64,000 bases of DNA from Kribbella sp. NBC_01245 (GCF_036226525.1 NZ_CP108487.1:496001-560000); one strand, 5' to 3'. Shown: positions 9,525 to 18,585, numbered from the stretch's first letter. Notes: generated from the sequence alone by a model not told the origin. Program-made: numbers and translations.

Positions 9525-9620
9525 AACCACGTGAACCCGCCATTCCGGAGTGGTAACCCACCCCGCGAATGGCCAGCCACTCCCAAACCCCACCGCTCCC
9601 GCCGATGCCACCGGCCGTCG

Positions 9621-9713
9621 TCCTATTCCGCGGGTCGACCTGCGGAATGGGGGGTGGACTCGCCAAACTTGCCGGGTCGACTCCCCATTCCGAGAGTCGA
9701 CCCTCGGAATAGG
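9621..9713. repeat. Pair of ATTCCG-GTCGAC palindromes
   Basis: CCTATTCCGCGGGTCGACC at 9621 and CGAGAGTCGACCCTCGGAAT ending near 9710 are near-palindromes that are inverted copies of one another, each centred on GTCGAC. A perfect relative is at 51258. Confidence 0.65.
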
Positions 9714-10019
9714 ACGAGCGCGTCTGCCGATGTCGAGCCGCGCTTGCCGATCTGAAGGGTTAACCGCCGAGGTGATGGGTTCACCCTCGAGATCTGAGGG
9801 GTTAACTCGGCATCTTGGGGGTTCCTGGGTTCCGGGCCGTCTATTTGTCACCGGAACCCAGCAGATCAAGGGATAACGGCCGACTTGCTGGCGGCAAACC
9901 ACCGCGAAGGCCAGCACGGGCGCCTTTGTGAGTCCACTGGACGTTTCCGGGGCCGGGAACCGTCCAGCCTGCTCACTAGGACGACGATCAGACCTATAAC
10001 CCGACGACTCGGCGCATCG

Positions 10020-10316
10020 ACGGATGCCAGCCGGGCGCGGGATCACGCGGTCGTGCTCGCGCACGGACTCGCCATCCGTGCGCGGCATCCACCCGCCATC
10101 CGTGTTTGGCGCCACCGCGGTCCGTGCACGGCACGGCCCGCCCGTGCTCGGGACCATTCGGCGTCCGTTTGTGGGACTACTCGCCGTCGTGGACGGCACC
10201 ACCCGGGCATTCGTGCACGGCACCGCTCGCCATGCGGCTACGGCACCGCTCGCCATCCGTGTACGGGACCGCTCGTCAGCCGAGTACGGCACCAGCCGGC
10301 CATTCGCGTACGGCAC
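10020..10316. repeat. Degenerate 23-bp tandem repeat array
   Basis: About 12 contiguous units of ~23 bases with consensus GCTCGCCATCCGTG then TACGGCACC; the last four units (10224-10316) are the best conserved. There are no spacers between units, so this is not a CRISPR array. Similar units occur in opposite orientation at 7560-7830. Confidence 0.65.
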
Positions 10317-10520
10317 TAGGTGATGCAAACGGGCAGGCCTCACCCGTCCCCCTGATAGCCCGCTGCCTTTGGCCGGTTCGGGTCGGGTCAAGGGCGCGTC
10401 AGCGTCGGCGCTAGCCGATGAAGCCCTTGACGCGGCCCGGACCGGCCTGACAATTCGGAAGAACGGGGGACGGGTGCGACCAACACCACCGGCCGAAAGT
10501 CCTTACCGGGCAGGCGATTA

Positions 10521-10608
10521 GCGTTGATTCGTCCGAATCCGCCCGCCTACGTTGTCGTACATCTGACCCGCCGCAGAGAAGGGCGAGCGGATGCAGACGA
10601 ATCAACGC
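10521..10608. repeat. Palindromic element, GATTCGTC family, copy 2
   Basis: Reverse complement of copy 1 at 5614-5702. Arms lie at 10521-10548 and 10581-10608, starting GCGTTGATTCGTCCGAATCC. It marks the outer end of the right arm of the giant inverted repeat. Confidence 0.75.
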
Positions 10609-10650
10609 AAGAGGGGGAACCCGGGCGAATCGACGCAAACGGGGAAGGGG

Positions 10651-12204
10651 TTAGGTGATTTGGCAGGAGAGGAGTTGGTCGTTGGCGTTGGGGGTGAGGG
10701 TGGTGAAGTTGGGGGTGTCGGCGGTTCGGGTCCAGCTTTGGCCGGTGAAGTTGTCGCCGGCGTACATGGTTACGGTCCAGCCCTGCGGCACTCGCACTGA
10801 CGACGCCCACCAAGCCGGTACGCCGGCCGCGGCGAGTTGCGCTTGCGTGTATTGACCGCGCGCCAACGGCTGACCGGCAGCTCCCAGATAGTCGACGTGC
10901 TGGTAGAACACCACGCTTCCCACGCCCTGGTTAGGCATTGGAGAAGTAGGACGCGTCGGTGTGACTCCGATCTGGCCCTTGAACATCCGGCCGCCGTCCG
11001 CAGTGAGCCGCAGGTAGTAGTCGGACGAACAAGCGGTGCCGTCCTCGTCGAGAGCCCGAATGCCTGAACCATTCGGGATCCACGCCGAGGACTCGGCTGT
11101 CTTGGCGATCTGGTTGCCCTCGTTGTATTCGTCGAACATCGAGATGTACATGCCCTGCACGCCGACTCGCGTGAGGTTGTAGAACTGCCGCCACATCAGA
11201 TCACCGTGACGCCGATGACCGGACTGCAGATCACCCGGGATCACGCACGGCTGGTAGTCGATGCCGTGAGCGTTGCAGTCGGCCTGGTCTTGCTGATTCA
11301 CGTTGTTGTAGTAGTGATCCGCGCCGGCGACGTCGCTGATCCGGCCGACCATCCACGGCGAGATCATGTTGAACGCGTGGTAGACGTCGAGGTAGCCCGC
11401 GCGCGAATCCTCAACCCCGCGCCGCCAATGCGTCGGCACACCGCCGATGACGTAGCAGCCCTGGCCCTTGAACCAGTTGACGACATCAAGGCAGACCGAG
11501 GCGGGCCACGCTTTGTTCGCCTCGTTGAAGCCGAAGCCCCAGATGCATACGACCGGTTTGCCGTTCTGCTTCGCGTACATCGGCGACGAGGTATAGGCCC
11601 GCATCTTGTTGATCCAGTCGGCTTTCATCTCCGGCTGCATGTTCGTCCACGCGGTCGCGTCGTACATGATGTAGAACTTCCGGCCGTACTGCTCGGCCGC
11701 CTGCCGGACCTTGACCGCCATCGCGTCGCGGGTCGGGCCTTCACCACCGGTCGGGTTGAACCGTTGCAGGGCAGCGGTATCGCACCCGTGCTGCTGCATC
11801 CACTGGAAATGCGTGTTGACGGTCTGCTGGTCGTACGACGAGAAGAGCTTTGCAGGCTGGCCGTTTCCGAGATTCGAGTACGCCGTCTGGTAGGTGCTGG
11901 TGTAGTCGCGAACGTCCGGCCAGCTGGCGATCGCGTTGTTGCTGGGTGACGGTGGCTGGCCCCAGTTGCTGCTCCAGTGCCACCAGCCGTTGATCGGTGC
12001 GCCATCGCCGGCACAGGCGAACCAGCCCTGATAGCCGACGGTGATCTTGCCGACCACATCACCAGGCGGACTGGCCACCAAAGCCGACGAAGCCGACGAA
12101 GCCGAAGACGCCGATGGAGCCGCGGAAGCGACGCTGGGGGAGAGGGCGCCGGTTCCAGCGGCAGCCGCACTGAGGGCGAGGAAATTCCTCCGGGATAGAT
12201 CCAT
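10651..12204 (-). CDS. Exported GH71/GH99-like glycoside hydrolase
   Basis: 517 residues. MDLSRRNFLALSAAAA is a twin-arginine signal; an Ala/Ser-rich linker follows to about residue 50. The body (about 52-395) resembles glycoside hydrolase family 71/99-like proteins (alpha-mannan or alpha-glucan acting TIM barrels): VGYQGWFACAGDG at the start, YIMYDATAW, VCIWGFGFNE, and MYISMFDEYNEGNQI, where the acidic cluster corresponds to the catalytic loop of GH99. The last ~95 residues (VVFYQHVDYLGAAGQPL, YAGDNFTGQSW) look like a beta/gamma-crystallin-like or lectin-like module. GGAG upstream supports the start at 12204. It diverges from the ROK operon. Confidence 0.75.
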   Translation of the reverse strand: MDLSRRNFLALSAAAAGTGALSPSVASAAPSASSASSASSALVASPPGDVVGKITVGYQGWFACAGDGAPINGWWHWSSNWGQPPSPSNNAIASWPDVRDYTSTYQTAYSNLGNGQPAKLFSSYDQQTVNTHFQWMQQHGCDTAALQRFNPTGGEGPTRDAMAVKVRQAAEQYGRKFYIMYDATAWTNMQPEMKADWINKMRAYTSSPMYAKQNGKPVVCIWGFGFNEANKAWPASVCLDVVNWFKGQGCYVIGGVPTHWRRGVEDSRAGYLDVYHAFNMISPWMVGRISDVAGADHYYNNVNQQDQADCNAHGIDYQPCVIPGDLQSGHRRHGDLMWRQFYNLTRVGVQGMYISMFDEYNEGNQIAKTAESSAWIPNGSGIRALDEDGTACSSDYYLRLTADGGRMFKGQIGVTPTRPTSPMPNQGVGSVVFYQHVDYLGAAGQPLARGQYTQAQLAAAGVPAWWASSVRVPQGWTVTMYAGDNFTGQSWTRTADTPNFTTLTPNANDQLLSCQIT

Positions 12205-12421
12205 TGCAGACTCCAAAGTGGGGGCGGGTAGAGCTGCGGAGAGTGGCGCCGACGATACAAACGCTCGTTAGGTATCGCAAACGCCGTGCACCAGAACGCA
12301 AAAAGCTGATTGGTCAGGCAGCTTCTGGTCTCAAAGGCGCGGCTGTCAATGCCTCGGAACCGGTTGCGGAAGGCGCAACCGCAAATCTTGCGGTCATCGC
12401 AAGAAACATCCTCGCAACATC

Positions 12422-12450
12422 TTGACGGTTCGATCACCGCTCCTTAGTTT
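12422..12450 (+). promoter_or_regulatory. Sigma70-type promoter for the ROK/ABC operon
   Basis: TTGACG (12422-12427), 17-base spacer, TAGTTT (12445-12450), upstream of the GTG start at 12522. Two palindromes overlap or follow the -10 element, as expected for a repressed promoter. Confidence 0.5.
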
Positions 12451-12489
12451 GTTGGCCCAACAGACAAAGTCTGTGACCGCAGTCACAGA
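12450..12489. promoter_or_regulatory. Two operator-like palindromes
   Basis: TGTTGGCCCAACA (12450-12462) is a perfect 13-base palindrome at the -10 region. TCTGTGAC-cgca-GTCACAGA (12470-12489) is a perfect 8+8 palindrome just downstream. Either or both may bind the ROK regulator encoded next; this is inferred from position. Confidence 0.5.
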
Positions 12490-12521
12490 TCACGTCAGAA
12501 CACCGAGCTGAGGAGGTCGCC

Positions 12522-13802
12522 GTGACCCTGTCCGACGGCCAACGCGGTCAACGCTCGAGCGGCGTCGTCGCTCCCGCCGATCACGTCTCCCTGCGCCGCC
12601 ACAACCTCGCCGTGGTCCTTCGCCACATCCGCGACGCCGGTCCGCGATCACGCGCCCGGATCGCCTCCGACACCGGCCTGAACAAGGCAACCGTCAGCAG
12701 CCTCGTCGCCGAACTGGTCGACCGCGGCCTGTTGCGAGAGGCCGAGGCTGAGCGTGGTGCGGTCGGCCGGCCCGGCCAACTCGTCGAGCTCGACGGCCGC
12801 CGGGTGTGCGGTGTCGGTGCCGAGGTCAACGTCGACTACCTGGCCGTCACCGCGCTCGACCTGACCGGTGGCGTGATCATCGAGAGTCGCGTCCCGTTCG
12901 ACGCCGCACACCTCGGTTCCGCGGCCACCTTCGATCGCCTCGAGGGTCTGATCGAAGAAGCGCTCCAAGCGATCGGCACGCGGGGCGGCCAGCCCGTCGG
13001 CGTAACGCTCGCCGTGCCGGGTCTCGTGCAGAGCGCGGCCGGCACGTTGGCCCTCGCGCCCAACCTGGGCTGGGAAAAGGTCGATGTCGTCCAGGCCATG
13101 ACCGAGCGCCTCGGCAATCCGACGTACAAGGTGAGTGTCGACAACGAGGCGAATCTCGCGGCCCTGGCGGCGTACGCCGAGATCGCCGCGGCGGATCCCA
13201 CCGCGGTTCGGGATCTCGTCTTGCTCACGGGGGCTGTCGGTGTCGGTGGTGGCGTGGTCGCGGGCGGGCAGTTGCTCCGGGGCGGCCACGGGTTCAGCGG
13301 CGAGGTCGGCCACATCCCGGTCGCGCCGGCCGGACGTCGTTGCGGCTGTGGCCGGACCGGCTGCTGGGAGACGGTCATCGGCCTGACCGCGTTGCTGGAC
13401 AAAGCGACCGAACCGGATGATCCGGTACGGGACGTTTCGCTCGACGTCGAGCAACGCCTCGCCGAGATCACCCGGCGGGCCGAGGCCGGGGACGAGCGCA
13501 CGCTGGCCGCCTTGGCCGACGTCGGGACCTGGCTCGGTCTCGGTGGCGCCATTCTCGTCAACATCCTGAACCCGGACGTGCTCGTGCTCGGCGGCTACTT
13601 CGGCGCACTCGGGCCCTGGCTGACCGCACCGCTGGAGGAGGCGATCCGCGACCGCGTGATCGCGCCGGACGGCGGCGGCTGCCGGGTGCTGCGTTCCGGC
13701 CTCGGCTTCACCGCGGCGGTGCGCGGCGGTGCACAGATCTCGCTGGACTCGGTCTTCGACGACCCGACCCAAGTCCCCACCCAGGTTGGAGCTTCGGCAT
13801 GA
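12522..13802 (+). CDS. ROK-family (XylR/NagC-like) sugar-responsive repressor
   Basis: 426 residues. N-terminal winged HTH (RARIASDTGLNKATVSSLVAE, about 44-66) followed by a ROK sugar-binding/kinase-like domain with GVGGGVVAGG, GFSGEVGH and the zinc-binding CGCGRTGCWE. The GTG start at 12522 has a strong GAGGAGG. ROK regulators with an HTH usually repress the adjacent sugar operon until a sugar binds. The stop overlaps the next start by ATGA, so the regulator is co-transcribed with the transporter it probably controls. With a xylose isomerase downstream, D-xylose or a related aldose is the likely inducer. Confidence 0.88.
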   Translation: MTLSDGQRGQRSSGVVAPADHVSLRRHNLAVVLRHIRDAGPRSRARIASDTGLNKATVSSLVAELVDRGLLREAEAERGAVGRPGQLVELDGRRVCGVGAEVNVDYLAVTALDLTGGVIIESRVPFDAAHLGSAATFDRLEGLIEEALQAIGTRGGQPVGVTLAVPGLVQSAAGTLALAPNLGWEKVDVVQAMTERLGNPTYKVSVDNEANLAALAAYAEIAAADPTAVRDLVLLTGAVGVGGGVVAGGQLLRGGHGFSGEVGHIPVAPAGRRCGCGRTGCWETVIGLTALLDKATEPDDPVRDVSLDVEQRLAEITRRAEAGDERTLAALADVGTWLGLGGAILVNILNPDVLVLGGYFGALGPWLTAPLEEAIRDRVIAPDGGGCRVLRSGLGFTAAVRGGAQISLDSVFDDPTQVPTQVGASA

Positions 13803-15304
13803 GTACGGAACTTCTCCGCATGACCGGCATCGTCAAGACGTTCCCGGGCGTCCGGGCTCTCGACGGTGTCGACCTCGACGTACGCCGGGGCGAGGTGCAC
13901 TGCCTGCTCGGCCAGAACGGCGCGGGCAAGTCGACGTTGATCCGGGTGCTGTCCGGCGCCCACCAGCCGGACGAGGGCACGATCGTTGTCGACGGCAACG
14001 AAACGTCGTTCAGCGATCCCGTCGGCGCGATGAAACTCGGCATCGCCACCATCTACCAGGAGCTCGACCTGGTGCCGGATCTCACCGTCGCCGAGAACGT
14101 CTTCCTCGGTCACGAGCCGGCCCGCTTCGGCTTCACGGATCGCTCGGAGATCATCGGCCGAACGCGCGAGCTGCTCAAAGGCCTCGGCCACGGCGAGATC
14201 CCGCCCGGCCGCCGGGTCGGCGCGCTCTCCGCGGCCGGCCAGCAGGTCGTCAGCATGGCGCGCGCCCTGTCGCGAGACGCCCAGCTGATTGTGATGGACG
14301 AGCCGTCGGCGGTGCTCGACTCCGAGGAGGTCGCGAACCTCTTCCGGGTCATCCGCGACCTGACCGCCCGAGGCGTCGCCGTCGTCTACATCTCCCATCG
14401 CCTCGAGGAGATTCGCGCGATCGGTGACCGCGTCACCGTGTTGAAGGACGGCGCAACCGTCGCGACCGGCCTCTCGGCGAAGGAGACGCACACCACCGAG
14501 CTGATCCGTCTGATGACCGGTCGCTCCATCGAGTACGTCTTCCCGCCGCGCCGGTCCGTCCCGAGAGACGCCGAGGTCGTGCTCAAGGTCGAAGGCCTGT
14601 CGCGACCGGGCGAATTCCAGGACATCGGGTTCGAGGTACGCGCCGGCGAGGTGCTCGGCCTAGCAGGGCTCGTCGGCTCGGGCCGTTCCGAAATCCTCGA
14701 AACCCTGTACGGCGCCAGGCGCGCCGCCACCGGCGAGGTCCACGTGGACGGCCGACGGCTTCGGCCCGGCCAGGTCGGAGCGGCCGTCAAAGCAGGCGTC
14801 GGACTCGCGCCGGAGGAACGCAAGAGCCAGGCGTTGCTGCTGGACGAATCGGTCTACCGCAACGTCACGGTGTCGAGTCTTGCCAGGTTCGCCACCGCGG
14901 GCTTTCTCAACCGGAAGGCCGAGCGGGACGCCACCGAAGAGCTGACCCGGGCACTCGACGTACGCCCTGCCGGAGTCGAACGGCCCGTCCGGAACCTGTC
15001 CGGCGGTAACCAGCAGAAGGTCGTGCTCGCGCGCTGGCTGTTGCGCGAATGCCGGGTGCTGCTGCTCGACGAGCCGACCCGGGGCGTCGACGTTGGTGCC
15101 CGTTCGGAGATCTATGCGCTGGTACGGCGGCTCGCGGACAGCGGGGTCGCCGTGGTGCTGGTGTCCAGCGAGGTGGAGGAGGTGCTCGGTCTGGCCGACC
15201 GGGTGGTGGTGCTTCGGGAGGGGCGGGCCGTGTACAGCGGACCCGCGGACGAAATCGACGAGCACCGGGTCCTCGACCTGGTGATGGAAGGGAGTGTCGT
15301 GTGA
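13799..15304 (+). CDS. Sugar ABC transporter ATP-binding protein (CUT2, RbsA/XylG type)
   Basis: 501 residues with two ABC domains in tandem, the arrangement of CUT2 monosaccharide importers. Domain 1 has Walker A GQNGAGKST, but its signature is degenerate (LSAAGQQVVSMARAL). Domain 2 has a degenerate Walker A (GLVGSGRSE) with a good signature (LSGGNQQKVVLARWL) and Walker B VLLLDEPTRGVDVG. This complementary asymmetry is normal for RbsA/XylG. It powers uptake of a monosaccharide with the permease and lipoprotein that follow. Overlaps both neighbours by 4 bases. Confidence 0.92.
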   Translation: MSTELLRMTGIVKTFPGVRALDGVDLDVRRGEVHCLLGQNGAGKSTLIRVLSGAHQPDEGTIVVDGNETSFSDPVGAMKLGIATIYQELDLVPDLTVAENVFLGHEPARFGFTDRSEIIGRTRELLKGLGHGEIPPGRRVGALSAAGQQVVSMARALSRDAQLIVMDEPSAVLDSEEVANLFRVIRDLTARGVAVVYISHRLEEIRAIGDRVTVLKDGATVATGLSAKETHTTELIRLMTGRSIEYVFPPRRSVPRDAEVVLKVEGLSRPGEFQDIGFEVRAGEVLGLAGLVGSGRSEILETLYGARRAATGEVHVDGRRLRPGQVGAAVKAGVGLAPEERKSQALLLDESVYRNVTVSSLARFATAGFLNRKAERDATEELTRALDVRPAGVERPVRNLSGGNQQKVVLARWLLRECRVLLLDEPTRGVDVGARSEIYALVRRLADSGVAVVLVSSEVEEVLGLADRVVVLREGRAVYSGPADEIDEHRVLDLVMEGSVV

Positions 15305-16335
15305 CCAGTGAGGGAGTCGCGCGGCCCGAGCAAGGAGTAGTTGCCAAGGGCAATCAGCCGCAGCGGATCATACAGAAGGCGATGGGCAGCGGTGGTGCGC
15401 GCAGTCTGGGTCTGGTGATCGCGCTGATCCTGCTCTGCATCGTCGGCGTGATCACGGCGGGGGACCGGTTCGCGAGTACGGCCAACATCCTGACGATCCT
15501 GCGGCTGGCCGCGGTCATCGGCGTGGTCAGTATCGGCATGACGTTTGTCATCACCGGCGGCGGTATCGACCTGTCGGTGGGCGCGATGGTCGCGCTCGCG
15601 AGCGTCTGGGCCACCACCCTCGCCACCCAGACCATGGCGAAGGACTTCCACTGGATCCTGATGGTCTCGACCGCGCTGTTGGTCGGAGCCGCCTGCGGAC
15701 TGGTCAACGGTTTGCTGATCGCGTACGGCCGGGTGGTGCCATTCATAGCCACACTCGCGATGCTGGCCGGGGCACGTGGTCTGGCCGAGATCATCGCGGA
15801 CCGGAAGACCCAGATCGTCAGCGTGAACGGATTCGTCGACTTCTTCGGTGGTTCGTTCCTCGGCCTGCCGACGTTGGTCTGGATGTTCGCCCTGGTGGCA
15901 GCGGCCGGCTGGGTGCTGCTCAACCGGACCACTTTCGGCCGCCGTACGTTCGCGGTCGGCGGTAATGCCGAGGCGGCCCGGCTCGCGGGGATCAAGGTGC
16001 AACGGCACACGGTCGCGTTGTATGTACTCGCCGGGCTGTGCTGCGGTATCGCCGCGGTGATGCTGATGGCCCGTACGACGACGGGCAGTTCCACCCACGG
16101 CACACTCTACGAACTCGACGCCATCGCGGCGGTCGTGATCGGCGGCACCCTGCTGTCCGGCGGCCGCGGCACCATCTTCGGCACCGTGCTCGGCGTGCTG
16201 ATCTTCACCACCCTGAGCAACGTCTTCACGCTGAACAACCTGTCCATCTCGGCGCAGTCGGTGGCGAAGGGCCTGATCATCGTGATCGCCGTCCTGCTGC
16301 AGCAACGCTTCGCTGCCCGCGCCACAAGTTCTTAG
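15301..16335 (+). CDS. Sugar ABC transporter permease (CUT2, RbsC/XylH type)
   Basis: 344 residues. GTG 15301 overlaps the previous stop (GTGA) and has GAAGGGAG upstream. About ten hydrophobic segments with the family motifs TGGGIDLSVGAMVAL, GLVNGLLIAYGRVVPFIATL and AIAAVVIGGTLLSGGRGTI, typical of the BPD_transp_2 fold. Forms the membrane channel of the sugar importer. Confidence 0.92.
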   Translation: MTSEGVARPEQGVVAKGNQPQRIIQKAMGSGGARSLGLVIALILLCIVGVITAGDRFASTANILTILRLAAVIGVVSIGMTFVITGGGIDLSVGAMVALASVWATTLATQTMAKDFHWILMVSTALLVGAACGLVNGLLIAYGRVVPFIATLAMLAGARGLAEIIADRKTQIVSVNGFVDFFGGSFLGLPTLVWMFALVAAAGWVLLNRTTFGRRTFAVGGNAEAARLAGIKVQRHTVALYVLAGLCCGIAAVMLMARTTTGSSTHGTLYELDAIAAVVIGGTLLSGGRGTIFGTVLGVLIFTTLSNVFTLNNLSISAQSVAKGLIIVIAVLLQQRFAARATSS

Positions 16336-16378
16336 AAGTTCCCTGCATATCAGTACGAAAGTCCTGAGGAGGACAACG

Positions 16379-17422
16379 ATGTCCGCAAGAAGGCTGCTAT
16401 CCGCAACAGCCGTACTGGGGATCAGCGCGCTGTTGGTCACCGCCTGCACCAGCAACACGCCCGAGGCCGAGCCCAGCGCGCCCGGCGCGACGAACCAAGC
16501 CGGTGCCGGGGCCAACGATCAGCCAGGTAAGAAGGTCAAGATCGGCTTCTCCGCACCGGCCGCCGACCACGGCTGGATGGGTGCCATCACCGCGGCCGCG
16601 AAGAAGGAGGCCGGCAAGCACAGCGACGTCGAACTGGTCGTTGCCGAAGGCACCAATGACGTCAACCTGCAGATCAGCCAAGTCGAGACGTTCATCAACG
16701 ACAAGGTCGATGCGATCGTGCTGCTGCCGTTCGACGGTGCCGCGCTGACCGCTGTCGCCACCAAGGCGATGGAGGCGGGCATCACCGTCATCAACGTGGA
16801 CCGCGAGTTCGACAGCCCGTTCGCGGCGAGGTCGACGGTCCTCGGTGACAACTACGGCATGGGCCGCTCGGCCGGCACGTTCGTCTGCAAGCAGCTCAAC
16901 GGCAAGAAGGACGCCGTCGTCGCCGAGATCGCGGGTATCGACTCGCTGCCGCTGACGCAGGACCGCAGCAAGGGCTTCAAGGAGGCACTCGCCGACTGCG
17001 GGCTGAAGGTCAACAACCGGGTCGCGGCCGAGTTCACCGTCGAGTCCGGCGAGAAGGCCGCCGCCAACCTGCTGCAGGCCGCGCCGAAGCTCGACGCCAT
17101 TTGGAACCACGATGACGACCAGGGGGTCGGCGTGATGGCCGCCATCAAGAACTCCGGCCGCAAGGAGTTCTTCGTCGTCGGTGGCGCCGGTTCCGCGAAC
17201 GTCATGCGTGATATCAAGGCCGGCAACACGCTGGTCAAGGCGACCGTCATCTACCCGTCTACGCAAGGCGCGGACGGTATCCGGCTGGCCCGGCTGATCG
17301 TGCAGAAGAAGGCCCTCGGTGACCTGGTCGAGGTCGAGGTGCCGCGCACGATCCAGCTGTTCGCGCCGGTGGTGACGTCCGAGAACGTCGACCAGTACCT
17401 GCCGACCGCCTTCGAGTCCTGA
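16379..17422 (+). CDS. Sugar-binding lipoprotein of the CUT2 transporter
   Basis: 347 residues. GAGGAGG precedes the start. Lipobox LLVTAC puts the lipidated Cys near residue 24, followed by a Pro/Ala-rich tether and a periplasmic-binding-protein-like I domain (VKIGFSAPAADHGWMGAI, VDAIVLLPFDG, INVDREFDSPF). Captures the sugar outside the membrane and hands it to the permease. The 43-base gap before it is the longest inside the operon and allows differential expression. Confidence 0.92.
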   Translation: MSARRLLSATAVLGISALLVTACTSNTPEAEPSAPGATNQAGAGANDQPGKKVKIGFSAPAADHGWMGAITAAAKKEAGKHSDVELVVAEGTNDVNLQISQVETFINDKVDAIVLLPFDGAALTAVATKAMEAGITVINVDREFDSPFAARSTVLGDNYGMGRSAGTFVCKQLNGKKDAVVAEIAGIDSLPLTQDRSKGFKEALADCGLKVNNRVAAEFTVESGEKAAANLLQAAPKLDAIWNHDDDQGVGVMAAIKNSGRKEFFVVGGAGSANVMRDIKAGNTLVKATVIYPSTQGADGIRLARLIVQKKALGDLVEVEVPRTIQLFAPVVTSENVDQYLPTAFES

Positions 17423-18585
17423 TGGCGACGCTCGGTGTGGGGCAGATCGGGTATGCGTTCATGGGTGCGGCGCATTCCCAGGCCTGGCGAAGCGCACCCC
17501 GCTTCTTCGACCTGCCGCTGAACCCGGTGATGTCGGTGCTCTGCGGCCGCGACAAGAACGCGGTCGAGCAGGCCGCGGGCAAGCTCGGCTGGGACAGCGT
17601 CGAGACCGATTGGCGCGACGTGCTGACCCGGGACGACGTACAGGTCGTGGACGTCTGCACCCCTGGTGACACCCATGCCGAGATCGCGATCGCGGCCCTC
17701 GAAGCAGGCAAGCACGTCCTGTGTGAGAAGCCGTTGGCGAACACCGTGGCCGAGGCGGAGGCGATGGCCGCGGCCGCCGCCAAGGCCTCGGCCCAGGGCA
17801 TTCGCTCGATGGTCGGCTTCACCTATCGCCGGGTACCGGCGATCGCGCTCGCCCGGCAGTTGGTTGCCGAGGGCAAGCTCGGCACCATCCGGCACGTGCG
17901 CGCGCAATACCTGCAGGACTGGATCGTCGACCCGGAGGCGCCGCTGTCGTGGCGCCTGCAGAAGGACCGGGCCGGATCGGGCGCGCTGGGCGATATCGGC
18001 GCGCATATCGTCGACCTCACGCAGTACATCACCGGCGACCTGATCACCGAGGTCAGCGGCCAGCTCGAGACCTTCGTCAAAGAGCGGCCGCTGCCCACCG
18101 AGCACAGCGGTCTGACCGGTACGGCGGGCACCGAGCGCGGTCCCGTCACGGTCGACGACGCCGCGATCTTCCTCGCCCGCTTCCGTGAGGGCGCACTAGG
18201 CGTTTTCGAGGCCACGCGGTTCGCCACCGGCCGGAAGAACGCGATCCGGATCGAGATCAACGGCAGCGACGGCAGCCTGGCCTTCGACTTCGAGGACATG
18301 AACCTGCTGCACTTCTACGACGCGAACGACAACAGCCAGATCGCCGGCTTCCGGCGGATCCTGGCGACCGAGGCCGAGCACCCGTACGTCGCCGCGTGGT
18401 GGCCGCCGGGTCACCTCCTCGGGTACGAACACGGCTTCACGCACCAGGTGGTCGACCTGGTCACCGCGATCGCGGAGAATTGCGACCCGCTGCCCTCCTT
18501 CGCCGACGGCCTCCAGGTGCAACGCGTACTGGCAGGCGTCGAGGACAGCTCGGCCACCCGACAATGGCAGGAGATCGCCGTATGA
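17422..18585 (+). CDS. Gfo/Idh/MocA-family NAD(P)-dependent sugar oxidoreductase
   Basis: 387 residues. Rossmann N-terminus [14 protein letters not shown], conserved CEKPLAN with the catalytic Lys, and [13 protein letters not shown], which supplies the Asp/His pair of the C-terminal substrate domain. Members oxidise or reduce sugar hydroxyls (myo-inositol, glucose-fructose, 3-keto sugars). Start overlaps the lipoprotein stop (TGATG) and its stop overlaps the xylose isomerase start, so the three are tightly coupled. With ThuA and isomerase-type proteins nearby, a 3-keto-sugar route is possible, but that is inference. Confidence 0.88.
   Translation: MATLGVGQIGYAFMGAAHSQAWRSAPRFFDLPLNPVMSVLCGRDKNAVEQAAGKLGWDSVETDWRDVLTRDDVQVVDVCTPGDTHAEIAIAALEAGKHVLCEKPLANTVAEAEAMAAAAAKASAQGIRSMVGFTYRRVPAIALARQLVAEGKLGTIRHVRAQYLQDWIVDPEAPLSWRLQKDRAGSGALGDIGAHIVDLTQYITGDLITEVSGQLETFVKERPLPTEHSGLTGTAGTERGPVTVDDAAIFLARFREGALGVFEATRFATGRKNAIRIEINGSDGSLAFDFEDMNLLHFYDANDNSQIAGFRRILATEAEHPYVAAWWPPGHLLGYEHGFTHQVVDLVTAIAENCDPLPSFADGLQVQRVLAGVEDSSATRQWQEIAV

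Larger units (their letters stand above)
5611..10611. repeat. Giant imperfect inverted repeat split by two insertion sequences
   Basis: The left arm (5611-5759 plus 7417-7556) reappears as reverse complement in the right arm (about 10325-10611): the same hairpin with GCGTTGATTCGTC, then CACCCGTCCCC, TTCTTCCGAATTGTCAG, TCAAGGGC...GCCCTTGA, GGCAGCGGGCTATCAGGGG and GCCCGTTTGC in the same order. Further in, both sides carry degenerate 23-bp repeats, and the sequences touching the IS30 element (GGGTTACCAC, TGGCGG) are also mutually inverted. With both insertion sequences removed, a diverged palindrome of about 1.8 kb remains. No plausible gene is seen in it outside the transposases. Confidence 0.75.
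9525..10650. repeat. Right-inner repeat block, no gene
   Basis: About 1.1 kb without a credible gene. 9525-9720 holds two mutually inverted palindromes built on ATTCCG...GTCGAC...CGGAAT (9621-9651 and 9683-9713). 9755-9880 is less structured, with GGGTTAAC words. 10020-10316 is an array of degenerate ~23-bp units. 10325-10611 is the right arm of the giant inverted repeat. A 298-residue frame crosses all of this on the minus strand, but it consists of repeat translation and matches nothing I know. Confidence 0.65.
12205..12521. promoter_or_regulatory. Divergent control region between GH99-like gene and ROK operon
   Basis: 317 bases without a gene. It holds a rightward promoter-like pair at 12422-12450 and two palindromes at 12450-12489 (listed separately). 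The left part near 12240-12300 is A-rich for this genome and probably carries the promoter of the minus-strand enzyme, but no clear hexamers can be fixed. Confidence 0.5.

Noticed and set aside
10020-10316. Possible CRISPR array
   Set aside because: Units are contiguous and degenerate, with no unique spacers and no cas genes nearby.
9495-10391. A 298-residue minus-strand frame
   Set aside because: It crosses palindromes and 23-bp repeats and translates them as Arg/Pro/Ser repeats, with no start signal and no family likeness.
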